A DNA stretch of 64,000 nucleotides from JAKPUX01 sp035353815. Lineage in GTDB: Bacteria; Zhuqueibacterota; Zhuqueibacteria; Residuimicrobiales; Residuimicrobiaceae. Both the position numbers and the translations under genes were made by a program. Numbering within the stretch: the stretch's first letter is position 1; the number at the start of each line of letters is the position of its first letter. The stretch covers positions 1 to 64,000 of the forward strand of contig DAOQAG010000007.1 of the NCBI GenBank assembly GCA_035353815.1, in the 5' to 3' direction. Shown in pieces: positions 31,488-39,465 of the stretch. Below the pieces are notes generated by a model. That model worked only from the letters and a program-made list of their open reading frames with translations, had not been told where the DNA came from and did no database searches.

Positions 31488-31521
31488 AAAAAAAAGGCTC
31501 ATGCTGAATGCAGCACAAGCC
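31488..31521 (-). terminator. Terminator after tRNA-Ala
   Basis: On the minus strand an 11-bp stem (31511-31521 with 31496-31506, two G-U pairs) with a CATT loop is followed by eight T (31488-31495). Confidence 0.85.
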
Positions 31522-31534
31522 CGAAATCATGTGA

Positions 31535-31610
31535 TGGTGGAGCTAAGGAGGATCGAACTCCTGACCTCTTGACTGCCAGTCAAGCGCTCTCCCAGCTGAG
31601 CTATAGCCCC
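31535..31610 (-). tRNA. tRNA-Ala (GGC)
   Basis: Acceptor GGGGCTA/TAGCTCC (one G-U), anticodon stem CTTGA/TCAAG with loop CTGGCAG (anticodon GGC), T loop TTCGATC, encoded CCA. The third acceptor pair is G-U as in many tRNA-Ala, though the classical G3-U70 identity pair is indeed at this position (G3 with T). Confidence 0.95.
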
Positions 31611-31627
31611 TTTTGTTAGTGGCGCAT

Positions 31628-31656
31628 AATGTATAAATATTTTTTCTAATTGTCAA
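31628..31656 (-). promoter_or_regulatory. Promoter of tRNA-Ala(GGC)
   Basis: On the minus strand a consensus TTGACA (31651-31656) and TACATT (31628-31633) with a 17-base spacer, 18 bases before the tRNA. The -35 box abuts the stop codon of the alanyl-tRNA editing gene. Confidence 0.75.
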
Positions 31657-32844
31657 TCATTTTTTGTCCGATTGCTGCAGGATTTCCCGGGCACTTTGCA
31701 GGGCGGACTCAAGATGCTCCGGGGTGCTACCGCTGCCCTGGACGAAGCCGGGTTCGCCGCCGCCGCGCCCGGAGACCATTTGAATGGCCGCGGCAAAAGC
31801 AGGGCGCAGATCAATGTTCGCGGCGCTGCTGGCAAATGCCAGTGCCGCTCGGGTGGTGCGGCCGGCGAAGAGGTAGGTGCCCGGACGCATGCGCACCGCC
31901 CACGCGGCGAGATAGCGGATCGTCTCCAGATCGCCCTCCGTGAAGAGGTGGCTGACGATCGCCGTCTCTCCCGCTGCGGCGCACAGGGCTTCGAGCTCCT
32001 GCTCCGCCAGCCGCTGCGTTTTCTTTTGCAGCTCCTTGCGCAGGCTCTTGTTCTCCTCCTGCAGTCGAGTCACACCTGCGGTCAGGCTGCCGGCGGCGGT
32101 GGTTAAGAGCGCGGTGAGATCGCCCAAGATGCGGTGCTGGTCCTGCACATGACGCCAGGCGCGTGCGCCGGCGACGAAAGTGAAGCGGGAGCCCTGGCGG
32201 ATCTTTTCACGCCCGGTGATCTTGACCAGGCCCACTTGCCCGGTGCTGCTGACGTGGGTACCGCCGCAGGGATCGAGATCGAAATCCGCGATATCGATCA
32301 AACGGATGGGGCCTTCCACTTGCGGCGCTTTGCGCAGCTGCAGACGCTCCGCCTCTGCGTGGTCGACGCTGCGCATTCGCACCGGGCGATCTTCCCAGAT
32401 CACCTGATTGGCGAGGCTTTCGATCTCCTCCAGTTGTCCGGGGGAGATCTCCGCTGCGGCGATCTCGATGGTCGATTCGGCTTCGCCGAGGTGCGCCGCC
32501 AGGGTTTTGATGCCCGCGCCCCGGTAGAATGCGCCGGCGAGAAGATGGAATCCGGTGTGCTGCTGCATGAAATCGAAACGCCGTGGCCAATCGATCCGGC
32601 CATGCACCACCCCGGCTGCGAGCGGCGCTGCAAGCAGGTGCCAGATCTCCTCCCCTTCCAGCTGCACATCCTCCACCGCAACCCCTTCGATCCAGCCGGT
32701 ATCATGCATCTGCCCGCCCGTAGTGGGATAAAAGACGGTCCGGTCCAGCAGCAAGGCCGGCCGGCCGTCGCGTACACTGTTCCCGAGCACGCGGGCCTCC
32801 ATCTCCCGCAGATAACTGTCCTGCTGATATACTTTTTCAGTCAC
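31657..32844 (-). CDS. Alanyl-tRNA editing protein (AlaX-type, with DHHA1 domain)
   Basis: A 395-residue free-standing relative of the AlaRS editing and C-terminal domains, expected to remove Ser or Gly from mischarged tRNA-Ala. Seen: YPTTGGQMHDTG (about 40), the zinc/editing motif HTGFH (about 95-99), the second half CGGTH (about 190), a coiled coil (about 255-290) and a DHHA1 domain with the glycine-rich GRGGGEPGFVQGSG near 365. The architecture is that of long AlaX proteins. A GTG start at 32844 overlaps the stop of mrfB (GTGA). Its stop touches the promoter of tRNA-Ala. Confidence 0.93.
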   Translation of the reverse strand: MTEKVYQQDSYLREMEARVLGNSVRDGRPALLLDRTVFYPTTGGQMHDTGWIEGVAVEDVQLEGEEIWHLLAAPLAAGVVHGRIDWPRRFDFMQQHTGFHLLAGAFYRGAGIKTLAAHLGEAESTIEIAAAEISPGQLEEIESLANQVIWEDRPVRMRSVDHAEAERLQLRKAPQVEGPIRLIDIADFDLDPCGGTHVSSTGQVGLVKITGREKIRQGSRFTFVAGARAWRHVQDQHRILGDLTALLTTAAGSLTAGVTRLQEENKSLRKELQKKTQRLAEQELEALCAAAGETAIVSHLFTEGDLETIRYLAAWAVRMRPGTYLFAGRTTRAALAFASSAANIDLRPAFAAAIQMVSGRGGGEPGFVQGSGSTPEHLESALQSAREILQQSDKK

Positions 32845-34076
32845 GTCGAGGCTCCCATGCTTGCCAGTTTGCGCTGCAGGCGCTCCCTGCGATGCAGCAG
32901 TTGTGCGTTCCAGATGAAGTAGAGCGAGCTGTCGTGCAGTTCGCGGAGCAGGGCGAGGTGCTTCTCCGCCCTCCGGACGATCTCCAGGGCTTGCGCGAGT
33001 TCGCCGCAGCGATGTTCAAGATACTTGGCGAGTTCCTCGTAGGGCTCGGGATCGAAACGGGTCGCCTGCTCGATCCAGCGCCGCCAGATCTGCGCCGCGG
33101 CGCTCCAGTCGCCGCGCTGTTTATGCATCCGGGCGTGGTGCCGCGCCACGGCCGCCCACTCCGCATCGCCGTTGCCGGTCGCAACCGCCGCACAGGCGCG
33201 TTCGGCTTGCTCAAAGTGGCCGAGATCGCTCAGGGTGCGGACGACCGCAAGGAGATCGGCGCTGTTGAGCTCCCCGGTGCGCTCAAAACGCGCGGCGGCA
33301 ACGGCCGTGATGCCGATCAAGCTGAGCAAATCCATCACATTGTGCTGGAAGACCGGCAGCAGGGCGGTGAGGTCACCCTCCCGGACGGCTGAAAAGTAGA
33401 GCGCCGGGATAAGCGCCCCCGGGATATCGCTCTCGCGACGGAACTGCAGCACCCGGGTCTCCACCTCGGTCAGGGCGCAGGAAGGCAGGCTCTTGAAAAG
33501 GCGGCGTACGGTATGGAGCAGATCGAGGTGGAGCAGATCATCCCAGCCAAAATCGAGCCGGTTGAGCACGCAGCGGTTGCGGATGAGGGGGAGATCGTAG
33601 CTTTTGCCGTTGTAGCTGACCAGCGCATCGGCCGCCGCCATTTCGGTGAGCACTTGCTCATACAGGAGGCGCTCTTCACCGGGATCGCGCAGGAAGTACT
33701 GGTTGACCTCCACCAGACCATCGCGGCAGCGGGCCATGCCGACCAGAAAAGCGTAGGTCCCTGTCCCGCCGGCCAGTCCGGTGGTCTCGGTGTCGATGAA
33801 GAGGAGGTTTTCCGGCCGGGCCCGCTGCAGCGCCCGGCTCTTGCCGACCAGCGCTAACTGTTCCGGCAGGAGACAGGCGAATTCCGCGAGCGGGAACATC
33901 GGGATCTGGGCGGCTGTGAACTCGCGGTGCCGCCGCCAGCGATCGCCCTGCGGGGTCGGCTCGCACACCAGGCCGATGGCCTCGCGGCCCCGCATGGGTT
34001 GGGCGGGCGGCAGCGGCGCCGCCGGCGCCGGCGGCGTCCCCTGCAAAGCGGCCAGTTTTTCCCTGATCGACATCAT
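32841..34076 (-). CDS. mrfB: MrfB/YprB-like DEDD exonuclease
   Basis: A 411-residue protein with an RNase H-fold 3'-5' exonuclease domain: FIDTETTGLAGGTGTY (Asp-Glu, about 93), VSYNGKSYDLPLI (Asp, about 160) and HNVMDLLSL (Asp, about 245), followed by a TPR-like helical tail (about 265-411). YprB of B. subtilis (MrfB) works with the helicase YprA (MrfA) in repair of mitomycin-C lesions independent of UvrABC; here the helicase gene lies eight bases upstream in the same order, so the pair is conserved. ATG 34076 or the adjacent ATG 34073 may be used; no clear ribosome binding site is seen, fitting translational coupling. Confidence 0.88.
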   Translation of the reverse strand: MMSIREKLAALQGTPPAPAAPLPPAQPMRGREAIGLVCEPTPQGDRWRRHREFTAAQIPMFPLAEFACLLPEQLALVGKSRALQRARPENLLFIDTETTGLAGGTGTYAFLVGMARCRDGLVEVNQYFLRDPGEERLLYEQVLTEMAAADALVSYNGKSYDLPLIRNRCVLNRLDFGWDDLLHLDLLHTVRRLFKSLPSCALTEVETRVLQFRRESDIPGALIPALYFSAVREGDLTALLPVFQHNVMDLLSLIGITAVAAARFERTGELNSADLLAVVRTLSDLGHFEQAERACAAVATGNGDAEWAAVARHHARMHKQRGDWSAAAQIWRRWIEQATRFDPEPYEELAKYLEHRCGELAQALEIVRRAEKHLALLRELHDSSLYFIWNAQLLHRRERLQRKLASMGAST

Positions 34077-34084
34077 GGGCGGGA

Positions 34085-36388
34085 TCAGCGCAGCATGGCT
34101 TCAAGCACCTTGAGCGCATGGAGCTTGCCGGTTTCGCCCACCTCAAGCGCCGGTCCCGAGCACGAAGGGCAGCCGTTCTCGCAGCCACAGGCCCGGACCA
34201 GATCGATGCCGGCGCGGGCGACCTCCCGGAATATCTGGAAAAGCTTGGCGCTGTGACCGACGCCGCCGGGATAGCGCTCCCAAATGAAGAGGGCGGGCTT
34301 GTGCCAGAGGGGTGCGCGCATCATGGGCAGCACCGCGATATCGCGGGGATCGCCCATGATGAAGAGCGGGGCGATGTTGCCGAGCACATTGGCCGCGGCC
34401 TTGAGGCCGTCGCTGAACTCCTGTTGGGGAATGCCCAACTCGGCGTGGATCTGCTCCGGAAAGGCATACCAGAAGGCCATCGTATGCATGGTCGATTCGG
34501 GGAGGCTGATCTTGCCCCAGCCGATATTCTCATGGGTGCCGAACTTGATTTTTTTGTACATCGTCGCCACGCTGGTGACCGAGACCTCGCCGTAGCCGGC
34601 CATTCCCTCACCCAGAGCGCTCTCCTCAAGGATATCGAGGACGCGCAGGTCACTCTTGAGCTGCGCATCGGTATAGTGATCAACGGCCACTTCATGGACA
34701 TAAGCCTTGCGCCGCTCCCAGTCGAGGTGGTCGACGTGGTACTGCTGACTGCCATGCATATAGATGGCCTCATCATGGACCATCAGGGGCGCGGCGAAGA
34801 GGTCGATCTCGCCGATGACCCGCTCGCTGGGGGTCGTTTTATCGATGATCACCACGTTTTCCTCAGCGGCGCTGCGCAGGCTGATGGTTTCGGCCGGGTA
34901 GACCTCCGCCATCCAGTGCCAGCGGTCCGTGGCCTTGTGGACGACGCGGTGTTCCTCGAGGTAAGCGAGGATTTCCTGGGTGGAATCGACGCCCTCTCCC
35001 CCATCCCAGCGGCTGCCGAAGCGCTCGTTGAAAGAGAAAGGCAGTTCAAAGGCCGCGCATTTTATGTGGCTGAGGAGGATAATGAGGTTGTCCGGATTGA
35101 TCAGGCCCGCCTCCGGGCTTTTTTCGAAGAGGTACTCGGGGTGGCTGATGATGAACTGATCGAGGGGGGAGCTGGAGGCCACGAGGATGGCCAAGGCGGC
35201 ATCGCTGCGCCGGCCGGCGCGACCGGCCTGCTGCCAGGTGCTGGCGATGGTGCCGGGATAGCCGGCCATGATGCAAACCTGGAGCTGGCCGATGTCGATG
35301 CCGAGCTCCAGGGCATTGGTGCTCACCACGCCGAGAATCTCGCCGCTGCGCAGGCCGCGTTCGATTTCACGCCGCTCGTTGGGCAGATAGCCGCCGCGAT
35401 AGCCGCGCACCAGCTGCGGCGGTTTGTTGATGCGGCGCATGAATTCCTTGAGATAGGTGAGGAGGATCTCGACGCGCATGCGGCTGCGTGCGAAGACGAT
35501 GGTCTGCACGTCATGGCCGAGGAACTTGCCCGCGACCTTTTCCGCCTCCTGAATGTAAGAGCGGCGGATGCCCAGTTCGCGGTTGACCACCGGCGGATTG
35601 TAGAAAATGAAGTGCTTGCGGCCGCGCGGGGCGCCATTGTCGTCCACCAGCTGCATCGGCTCGCCGGTGAGACGCTGCGCGAAATCGGCCGGATTGGCGA
35701 TCGTCGCCGAGCAGCAGATGAACTGCGGCCGGGCGCCATAAAAGGCACAGATCCGTTTCAAACGCCGCAGCACATTGGCGAAGTGACTGCCGAAGACGCC
35801 GCGGTAGTTATGGATCTCATCGATGACGATAAAGCGCAGATTCTCAAATAGTTTGACCCAAAGGGTATGATGCGGCAAGACCCCGCTGTGCAGCATATCC
35901 GGATTGGTGACCACGATATGGCCAGAGGTGCGGATCGCCTTGCGCGCTGTGACCGGGGTGTCGCCGTCGAAGGTGTAGCTGCGGATATCGAAATCGATCT
36001 CCGGGCCGAGGAGGGCGATGAGGGCATGCAGCTCCGCGACCTGGTCCTGCGACAGGGCTTTGGTGGGGAAGAGATAAAGGGCGCGCGCCTCCTGGGTCTC
36101 GAGCACCGCCTGCAGTACCGGGATATTGTAGCACAGCGTCTTGCCCGAGGCAGTCGGGGTGACGACCACGGTGTTGCGGCCCGCGAGGATCTCCTCGATG
36201 GCGCGGGCCTGGTGGGTATAGAGCTGGCGGATGGCGTGTTTCTCCAGGGCACCGACCAGCCGCGGATCCAGAGCAGCGGGAAAGGGACGGAAGGCGGCGG
36301 GCTGCGGCGGGATTTCGCGCCACAGCGAGACCTGGCGCAGGAATCCCTCATCCCGCTTGAGCATATCGATGATCTGCTCGATATTCAT
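34085..36388 (-). CDS. mrfA: MrfA/YprA-like DEAD/DEAH-box helicase
   Basis: A 767-residue SF2 helicase. Motif I TPTASGKTLCYN (about 78), DEAH-type motif II VIDEIHNYRG (about 195), motif III CSATIANP, and the second RecA domain with STNALELGIDIG and QQAGRAGRR (motif VI, about 390). The C-terminal DUF1998-like domain has the four-Cys cluster CGCENGCPSC (about 737-746), characteristic of MrfA and probably binding metal. It unwinds damaged DNA with MrfB. It lies 30 bases after glycogen synthase on the same strand. Confidence 0.92.
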   Translation of the reverse strand: MNIEQIIDMLKRDEGFLRQVSLWREIPPQPAAFRPFPAALDPRLVGALEKHAIRQLYTHQARAIEEILAGRNTVVVTPTASGKTLCYNIPVLQAVLETQEARALYLFPTKALSQDQVAELHALIALLGPEIDFDIRSYTFDGDTPVTARKAIRTSGHIVVTNPDMLHSGVLPHHTLWVKLFENLRFIVIDEIHNYRGVFGSHFANVLRRLKRICAFYGARPQFICCSATIANPADFAQRLTGEPMQLVDDNGAPRGRKHFIFYNPPVVNRELGIRRSYIQEAEKVAGKFLGHDVQTIVFARSRMRVEILLTYLKEFMRRINKPPQLVRGYRGGYLPNERREIERGLRSGEILGVVSTNALELGIDIGQLQVCIMAGYPGTIASTWQQAGRAGRRSDAALAILVASSSPLDQFIISHPEYLFEKSPEAGLINPDNLIILLSHIKCAAFELPFSFNERFGSRWDGGEGVDSTQEILAYLEEHRVVHKATDRWHWMAEVYPAETISLRSAAEENVVIIDKTTPSERVIGEIDLFAAPLMVHDEAIYMHGSQQYHVDHLDWERRKAYVHEVAVDHYTDAQLKSDLRVLDILEESALGEGMAGYGEVSVTSVATMYKKIKFGTHENIGWGKISLPESTMHTMAFWYAFPEQIHAELGIPQQEFSDGLKAAANVLGNIAPLFIMGDPRDIAVLPMMRAPLWHKPALFIWERYPGGVGHSAKLFQIFREVARAGIDLVRACGCENGCPSCSGPALEVGETGKLHALKVLEAMLR

Positions 36389-36418
36389 GGCGTCGGCTGG
36401 CCTCCTGCCCGCGGTTTC

Positions 36419-38149
36419 CTATTTGCGCACCTGCTCATAGACCTCACCATACTCCCGGGCGTTCTTCTCCCAGGAAAATTCGCCCGCCCTGGCAAAGCCC
36501 TGCCGGATCATCGCGTAGTAGTCGTCCGGCTGCTCCTGGTAAAGGCGGATGGCCCGGCGCAGTGCCGCTTCGAGCGCGTCCACCATATCGAGGACCCAGG
36601 GATTGGTCTTGCGCCACTGCACGATAGCCGAGGCAGCGGCAAAATCACGAATCAGTTCACCGGAATAGTAGTCGGGGCGTTCCCGGAAGAGTATACCATT
36701 AACGTCATTTGTTATCTGATCGGATAAACCTCCCGTATCTCGGGCAATTACAGCCGTTCCACTCACCATGTATTCGATCGCGGCGCCGAAGGGTTCATAA
36801 ATGGAGGGCATGAGCCCGAAGGTGCTGCCGGACTGCAGCGCCTGATAGCCCTGCTGCATGCGTATGGGAAAGACGGTGAGATTGCCGTCGTAGCGGGCCG
36901 CCACCTGATAGAAATAATCAAGGTCGCTGCTGCGGGTGGCCATGGGCGTGAGTACGACCTTGATCTCATCGAGGGTAAAGCGTTCGATCGCCTGGAGGAG
37001 GAGGTCGTAGCCTTTTTGGCCCGGGTCGAGGCGTCCGCTCATGACCAAAATCGGCACGGCATCGGGGAGCGAGGTAATGGCGCCGCCCTGCCAGAGAAGG
37101 CGGCCAAAGCGCTGCGGAGGTGTATAGTGCTCCAGCACCTGGAGGAGTTCGGCGCGCTGAGCCTTCTTGATGCGGGCAATTTCCTTGATCGTGTGGCGCT
37201 CGCGCTTGGGGAAATGGTCCGAGAAGGGCATGAAAGGGCCGTTGGCAATGCCAAAGACGCCGCCGCGCTGGAAAATGGACTGGAGATGGGGGGCGAAATG
37301 CTCCGTATGGATCGGATCGTGGGTGAATTCGCGGGCAAAGTTGCGGCTTACGGTCGTGATCGGGCCGTCCGCCAGCTGCAGGCCGATCTGCCAGGCGGTT
37401 GCGCCGCGGGAGAGCATATGTTCGATCCGGACCTTGCGGGCCGGTCCGGCGATTTTCATGAGTTCTGCGGCAGGAAAGTAACTGTCGTAGGGATTGTGAA
37501 TCGTAAAGACGACCGCGCAGCCTTGCAGCCGCTCCTCGCAGAGGGCCTCCTTGATGGTCAGGGCCAGCAAAGCGGTCTGCCATTCCTGGGCATGGACGAG
37601 GGTATGATCGGTCAGGCTGAGAGCCGCCAGCACTGCAGGCAGGGCTTTGCAAAAGAAGAGGCTGTTGGTGCGCAGGGCAGCATCGTTGCCCTCGGGCTGG
37701 TCCAGGAGGTAGCCATAGGGGTCGTTGAGGGGATTTTCGGCGGTGAAAAAGCCCTCCGCGCGAAGAAAATATTCCGTAACGGCACCCGGTACCGGTGAGC
37801 GATGGGCAGCGGAATAGGACCAGATCTCCACCTCGACCAGCCGCTGGCCGAAGAGGATGCTCACCCTCTGGCCCGTATCCTCGAGCGGGGCCTGGGCCAT
37901 GATTTTCGGATAGAAGGGGGAGACCAGGAGAGCGCGCTTGAAGCCGTTGATGTGCTGCAGCCAGGGCAGGGTGTTGATGGTGACCGCGGCCAGGCCGCCG
38001 CTGCGGGCGAAACGGTTTTCCAGTGAGGCGAATACTAGGTTTTCGAATTGCAGCGCCGCCAGACGGCTGTGGATGCGCTCTGTCTCCTCGGCGGTGAAGA
38101 AAAGACCCATCAAGCTCCAGTCTTTATGCCAGCTCTCGAAAGCGGCCAT
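36419..38149 (-). CDS. Glycogen/starch synthase-like glycosyltransferase (GT5)
   Basis: A 576-residue GT-B enzyme like ADP/UDP-glucose glycogen synthases. The usual N-terminal KTGGL sugar-nucleotide motif is here RSGGLAAV (about 50), a conservative change. Further marks: HAQEWQTALL near 190, HNPYDSYFP near 220, the C-domain start VPILVMSGRLDPGQKGYDLL, and the nucleotide-binding EPFGAAIEYMVSGTAVIARDTGG split as EPFG...E. ATG 38149 is favoured by AGAGG six bases upstream; the frame extends to TTG 38164. A promoter with 16-base spacer lies at 38263. Family membership is clear; donor and product are inferred. Confidence 0.85.
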   Translation of the reverse strand: MAAFESWHKDWSLMGLFFTAEETERIHSRLAALQFENLVFASLENRFARSGGLAAVTINTLPWLQHINGFKRALLVSPFYPKIMAQAPLEDTGQRVSILFGQRLVEVEIWSYSAAHRSPVPGAVTEYFLRAEGFFTAENPLNDPYGYLLDQPEGNDAALRTNSLFFCKALPAVLAALSLTDHTLVHAQEWQTALLALTIKEALCEERLQGCAVVFTIHNPYDSYFPAAELMKIAGPARKVRIEHMLSRGATAWQIGLQLADGPITTVSRNFAREFTHDPIHTEHFAPHLQSIFQRGGVFGIANGPFMPFSDHFPKRERHTIKEIARIKKAQRAELLQVLEHYTPPQRFGRLLWQGGAITSLPDAVPILVMSGRLDPGQKGYDLLLQAIERFTLDEIKVVLTPMATRSSDLDYFYQVAARYDGNLTVFPIRMQQGYQALQSGSTFGLMPSIYEPFGAAIEYMVSGTAVIARDTGGLSDQITNDVNGILFRERPDYYSGELIRDFAAASAIVQWRKTNPWVLDMVDALEAALRRAIRLYQEQPDDYYAMIRQGFARAGEFSWEKNAREYGEVYEQVRK

Positions 38150-38262
38150 AATCATCCTCTGCAAGGGTTCGATTCCCGGTCGTGCGGTGATCCCGGAGGT
38201 GGCGCCCCAGTCGGGCCGAGCCGGAGGTTCGGCGCGGGTTCCGCTTTTGGCTCACTCTGTCC

Positions 38263-38290
38263 AATTTAAGCTTTTTTTTATCATTTGCAA
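38263..38290 (-). promoter_or_regulatory. Promoter candidate for the glycogen synthase gene
   Basis: On the minus strand TTGCAA (38285-38290) and TAAATT (38263-38268), 16 bases apart, about 110 bases before the start codon. Confidence 0.45.
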
Positions 38291-38293
38291 CAG

Positions 38294-38656
38294 ATTAAGT
38301 AGACAGGGTTCACCCCGAAATCTTGTTCCCACCTGACGTCTTGCGCCGTGTACACCCCGGAATCTTGTTCCCACCTGACGTCTTGCGCCGTGTTCACCCT
38401 GAAATCTTGTCCCCACCTGACGTCTCGCGCCGTGTTCACCCCGAAATCTTGTTCCCACCTGACGTCTCGCGCCGTGTTCACCCCGAAATCTTGTTCCCAC
38501 CTGACGTCTCGCGCCGTGTTCACCCTGAAATCTTGTTCCCACCTGACATCTTGCGCCGTGTACTTCACAAGCTTGTATCACCGGTAGCCCACTATTTTTA
38601 ATTATATTAAAGCCGGGTGTGGCCCAGATTCCAGGGGGTGTCAAAATTAAGTAGAC
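38294..38656. repeat. 11-bp direct repeats flanking the minisatellite region
   Basis: ATTAAGTAGAC occurs at 38294-38304 and 38646-38656, bracketing the 42-bp array and 80 bases of unique AT-richer sequence. The right copy is inside GTGTCAAAATTAAGTAGACC, which looks like a mobile-element end; no transposase remnant is present. Confidence 0.4.
38307..38562. repeat. 42-bp tandem repeat (minisatellite), six copies
   Basis: Units begin with CACCC at 38311, 38353, 38395, 38437, 38479 and 38521, exactly 42 bases apart, with a broken seventh at 38563. Copies differ at a handful of sites (for example T/C in GACGTCTTG vs GACGTCTCG). The unit contains the palindrome GACGTC. Because 42 is divisible by three, frames stay open on both strands (a 14-residue peptide repeat such as VNTARDVRWEQDFG), but no start context supports translation. 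There are no spacers, so it is not CRISPR. Confidence 0.95.
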
Positions 38657-38705
38657 CGGTTCGGGACGAGAGCTTCTGAAATCTTCGATTGGCCAGCTTT
38701 TTTGC

Positions 38706-38734
38706 TTGCAGATGGCCGATGCAAAAGCTATATT
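38706..38734 (+). promoter_or_regulatory. Promoter of the act (alternative complex III) operon
   Basis: TTGCAG (38706-38711), 17-base spacer, TATATT (38729-38734), about 85 bases before the actA start. Confidence 0.6.
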
Positions 38735-38817
38735 CTTTTGCGTATGGCGCTGTTTCCCCTGCGTTTTCCTGAACCAACCAGACGATTCCACTGCCCTTAC
38801 GGAGAGGATGGACGCCC

Positions 38818-39465
38818 TTGGCTCAACTTTTCAAACGCTGGTCGAACTACGTCCCCCTGATCCTTGTGGTTGTGGCCATGCTCGGTCTCGCTACAGTGAT
38901 TGGTTTTTTTTCCTATTTTGGTTCTCCCCGTTTTACCGATGTCGGCTACGCTCCACAGCAGCCCGTTCCCTACAGTCATGCCCTGCACGCTGGAGATCTG
39001 GGCATGGACTGCCGCTATTGTCATCACGCCATTGAAGCCGCGCCACACGCCAATCTGCCGCCGACACAGACCTGCATGAACTGTCATGAGATTCTGCTTC
39101 CCGAAAGCAGCCGGCTGATGCCGGTGCGTGAGAGCTGGAGCACGGGCCTTCCGATCGCCTGGAACCGGATCCATCTTTTGCCGGATTATGCCTATTTCAA
39201 TCACAGCGCCCATTTACACGCAGGTGTGGGCTGTTCGTCCTGCCATGGCCTTATAACGCGCATGGCGGTCGTGGCGCAGGCCGAGCCGCTGAGCATGGGA
39301 TGGTGCCTGGCGTGCCATCGTCATCCGGAGAGCAGTCTGCGTCCCGCCGGGGAGATCACCTCCATGGTCTGGAAACCGGACGCGGATCAGGCCCGCTTTG
39401 CCGCGGTGATAATGAAGCAGAACAAGATCGCGCCACCACAAGACTGTTCGGGATGTCATCGATGA
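38818..39465 (+). CDS. actA: ActA, pentaheme cytochrome c subunit of alternative complex III (TTG start)
   Basis: A 215-residue membrane-anchored multiheme cytochrome. One N-terminal helix (about 11-35) is followed by a periplasmic domain with five CxxCH motifs: CRYCH, CMNCH, CSSCH, CLACH and CSGCH. This is the electron-accepting/transfer subunit of the quinol:cytochrome c oxidoreductase called alternative complex III. The TTG at 38818 is chosen for frame and for GGAGAGG 10 or so bases upstream; the ATG at 38808 is in a different frame. The stop overlaps the actB start by four bases (ATGA). Confidence 0.92.
   Translation: MAQLFKRWSNYVPLILVVVAMLGLATVIGFFSYFGSPRFTDVGYAPQQPVPYSHALHAGDLGMDCRYCHHAIEAAPHANLPPTQTCMNCHEILLPESSRLMPVRESWSTGLPIAWNRIHLLPDYAYFNHSAHLHAGVGCSSCHGLITRMAVVAQAEPLSMGWCLACHRHPESSLRPAGEITSMVWKPDADQARFAAVIMKQNKIAPPQDCSGCHR

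Noticed and set aside
38165..38177. tRNA T-arm-like sequence GGGTTCGATTCCC upstream of the glycogen synthase gene
   Set aside because: No acceptor, D or anticodon arm can be built around it; a chance match or a very old tRNA fragment.
38307..38562. CRISPR array
   Set aside because: Units are contiguous without spacers, and no cas genes are present.
38281..38568. Repeat peptide frame through the minisatellite
   Set aside because: Frames stay open only because the unit is 42 bases; no start context or secretion signal.
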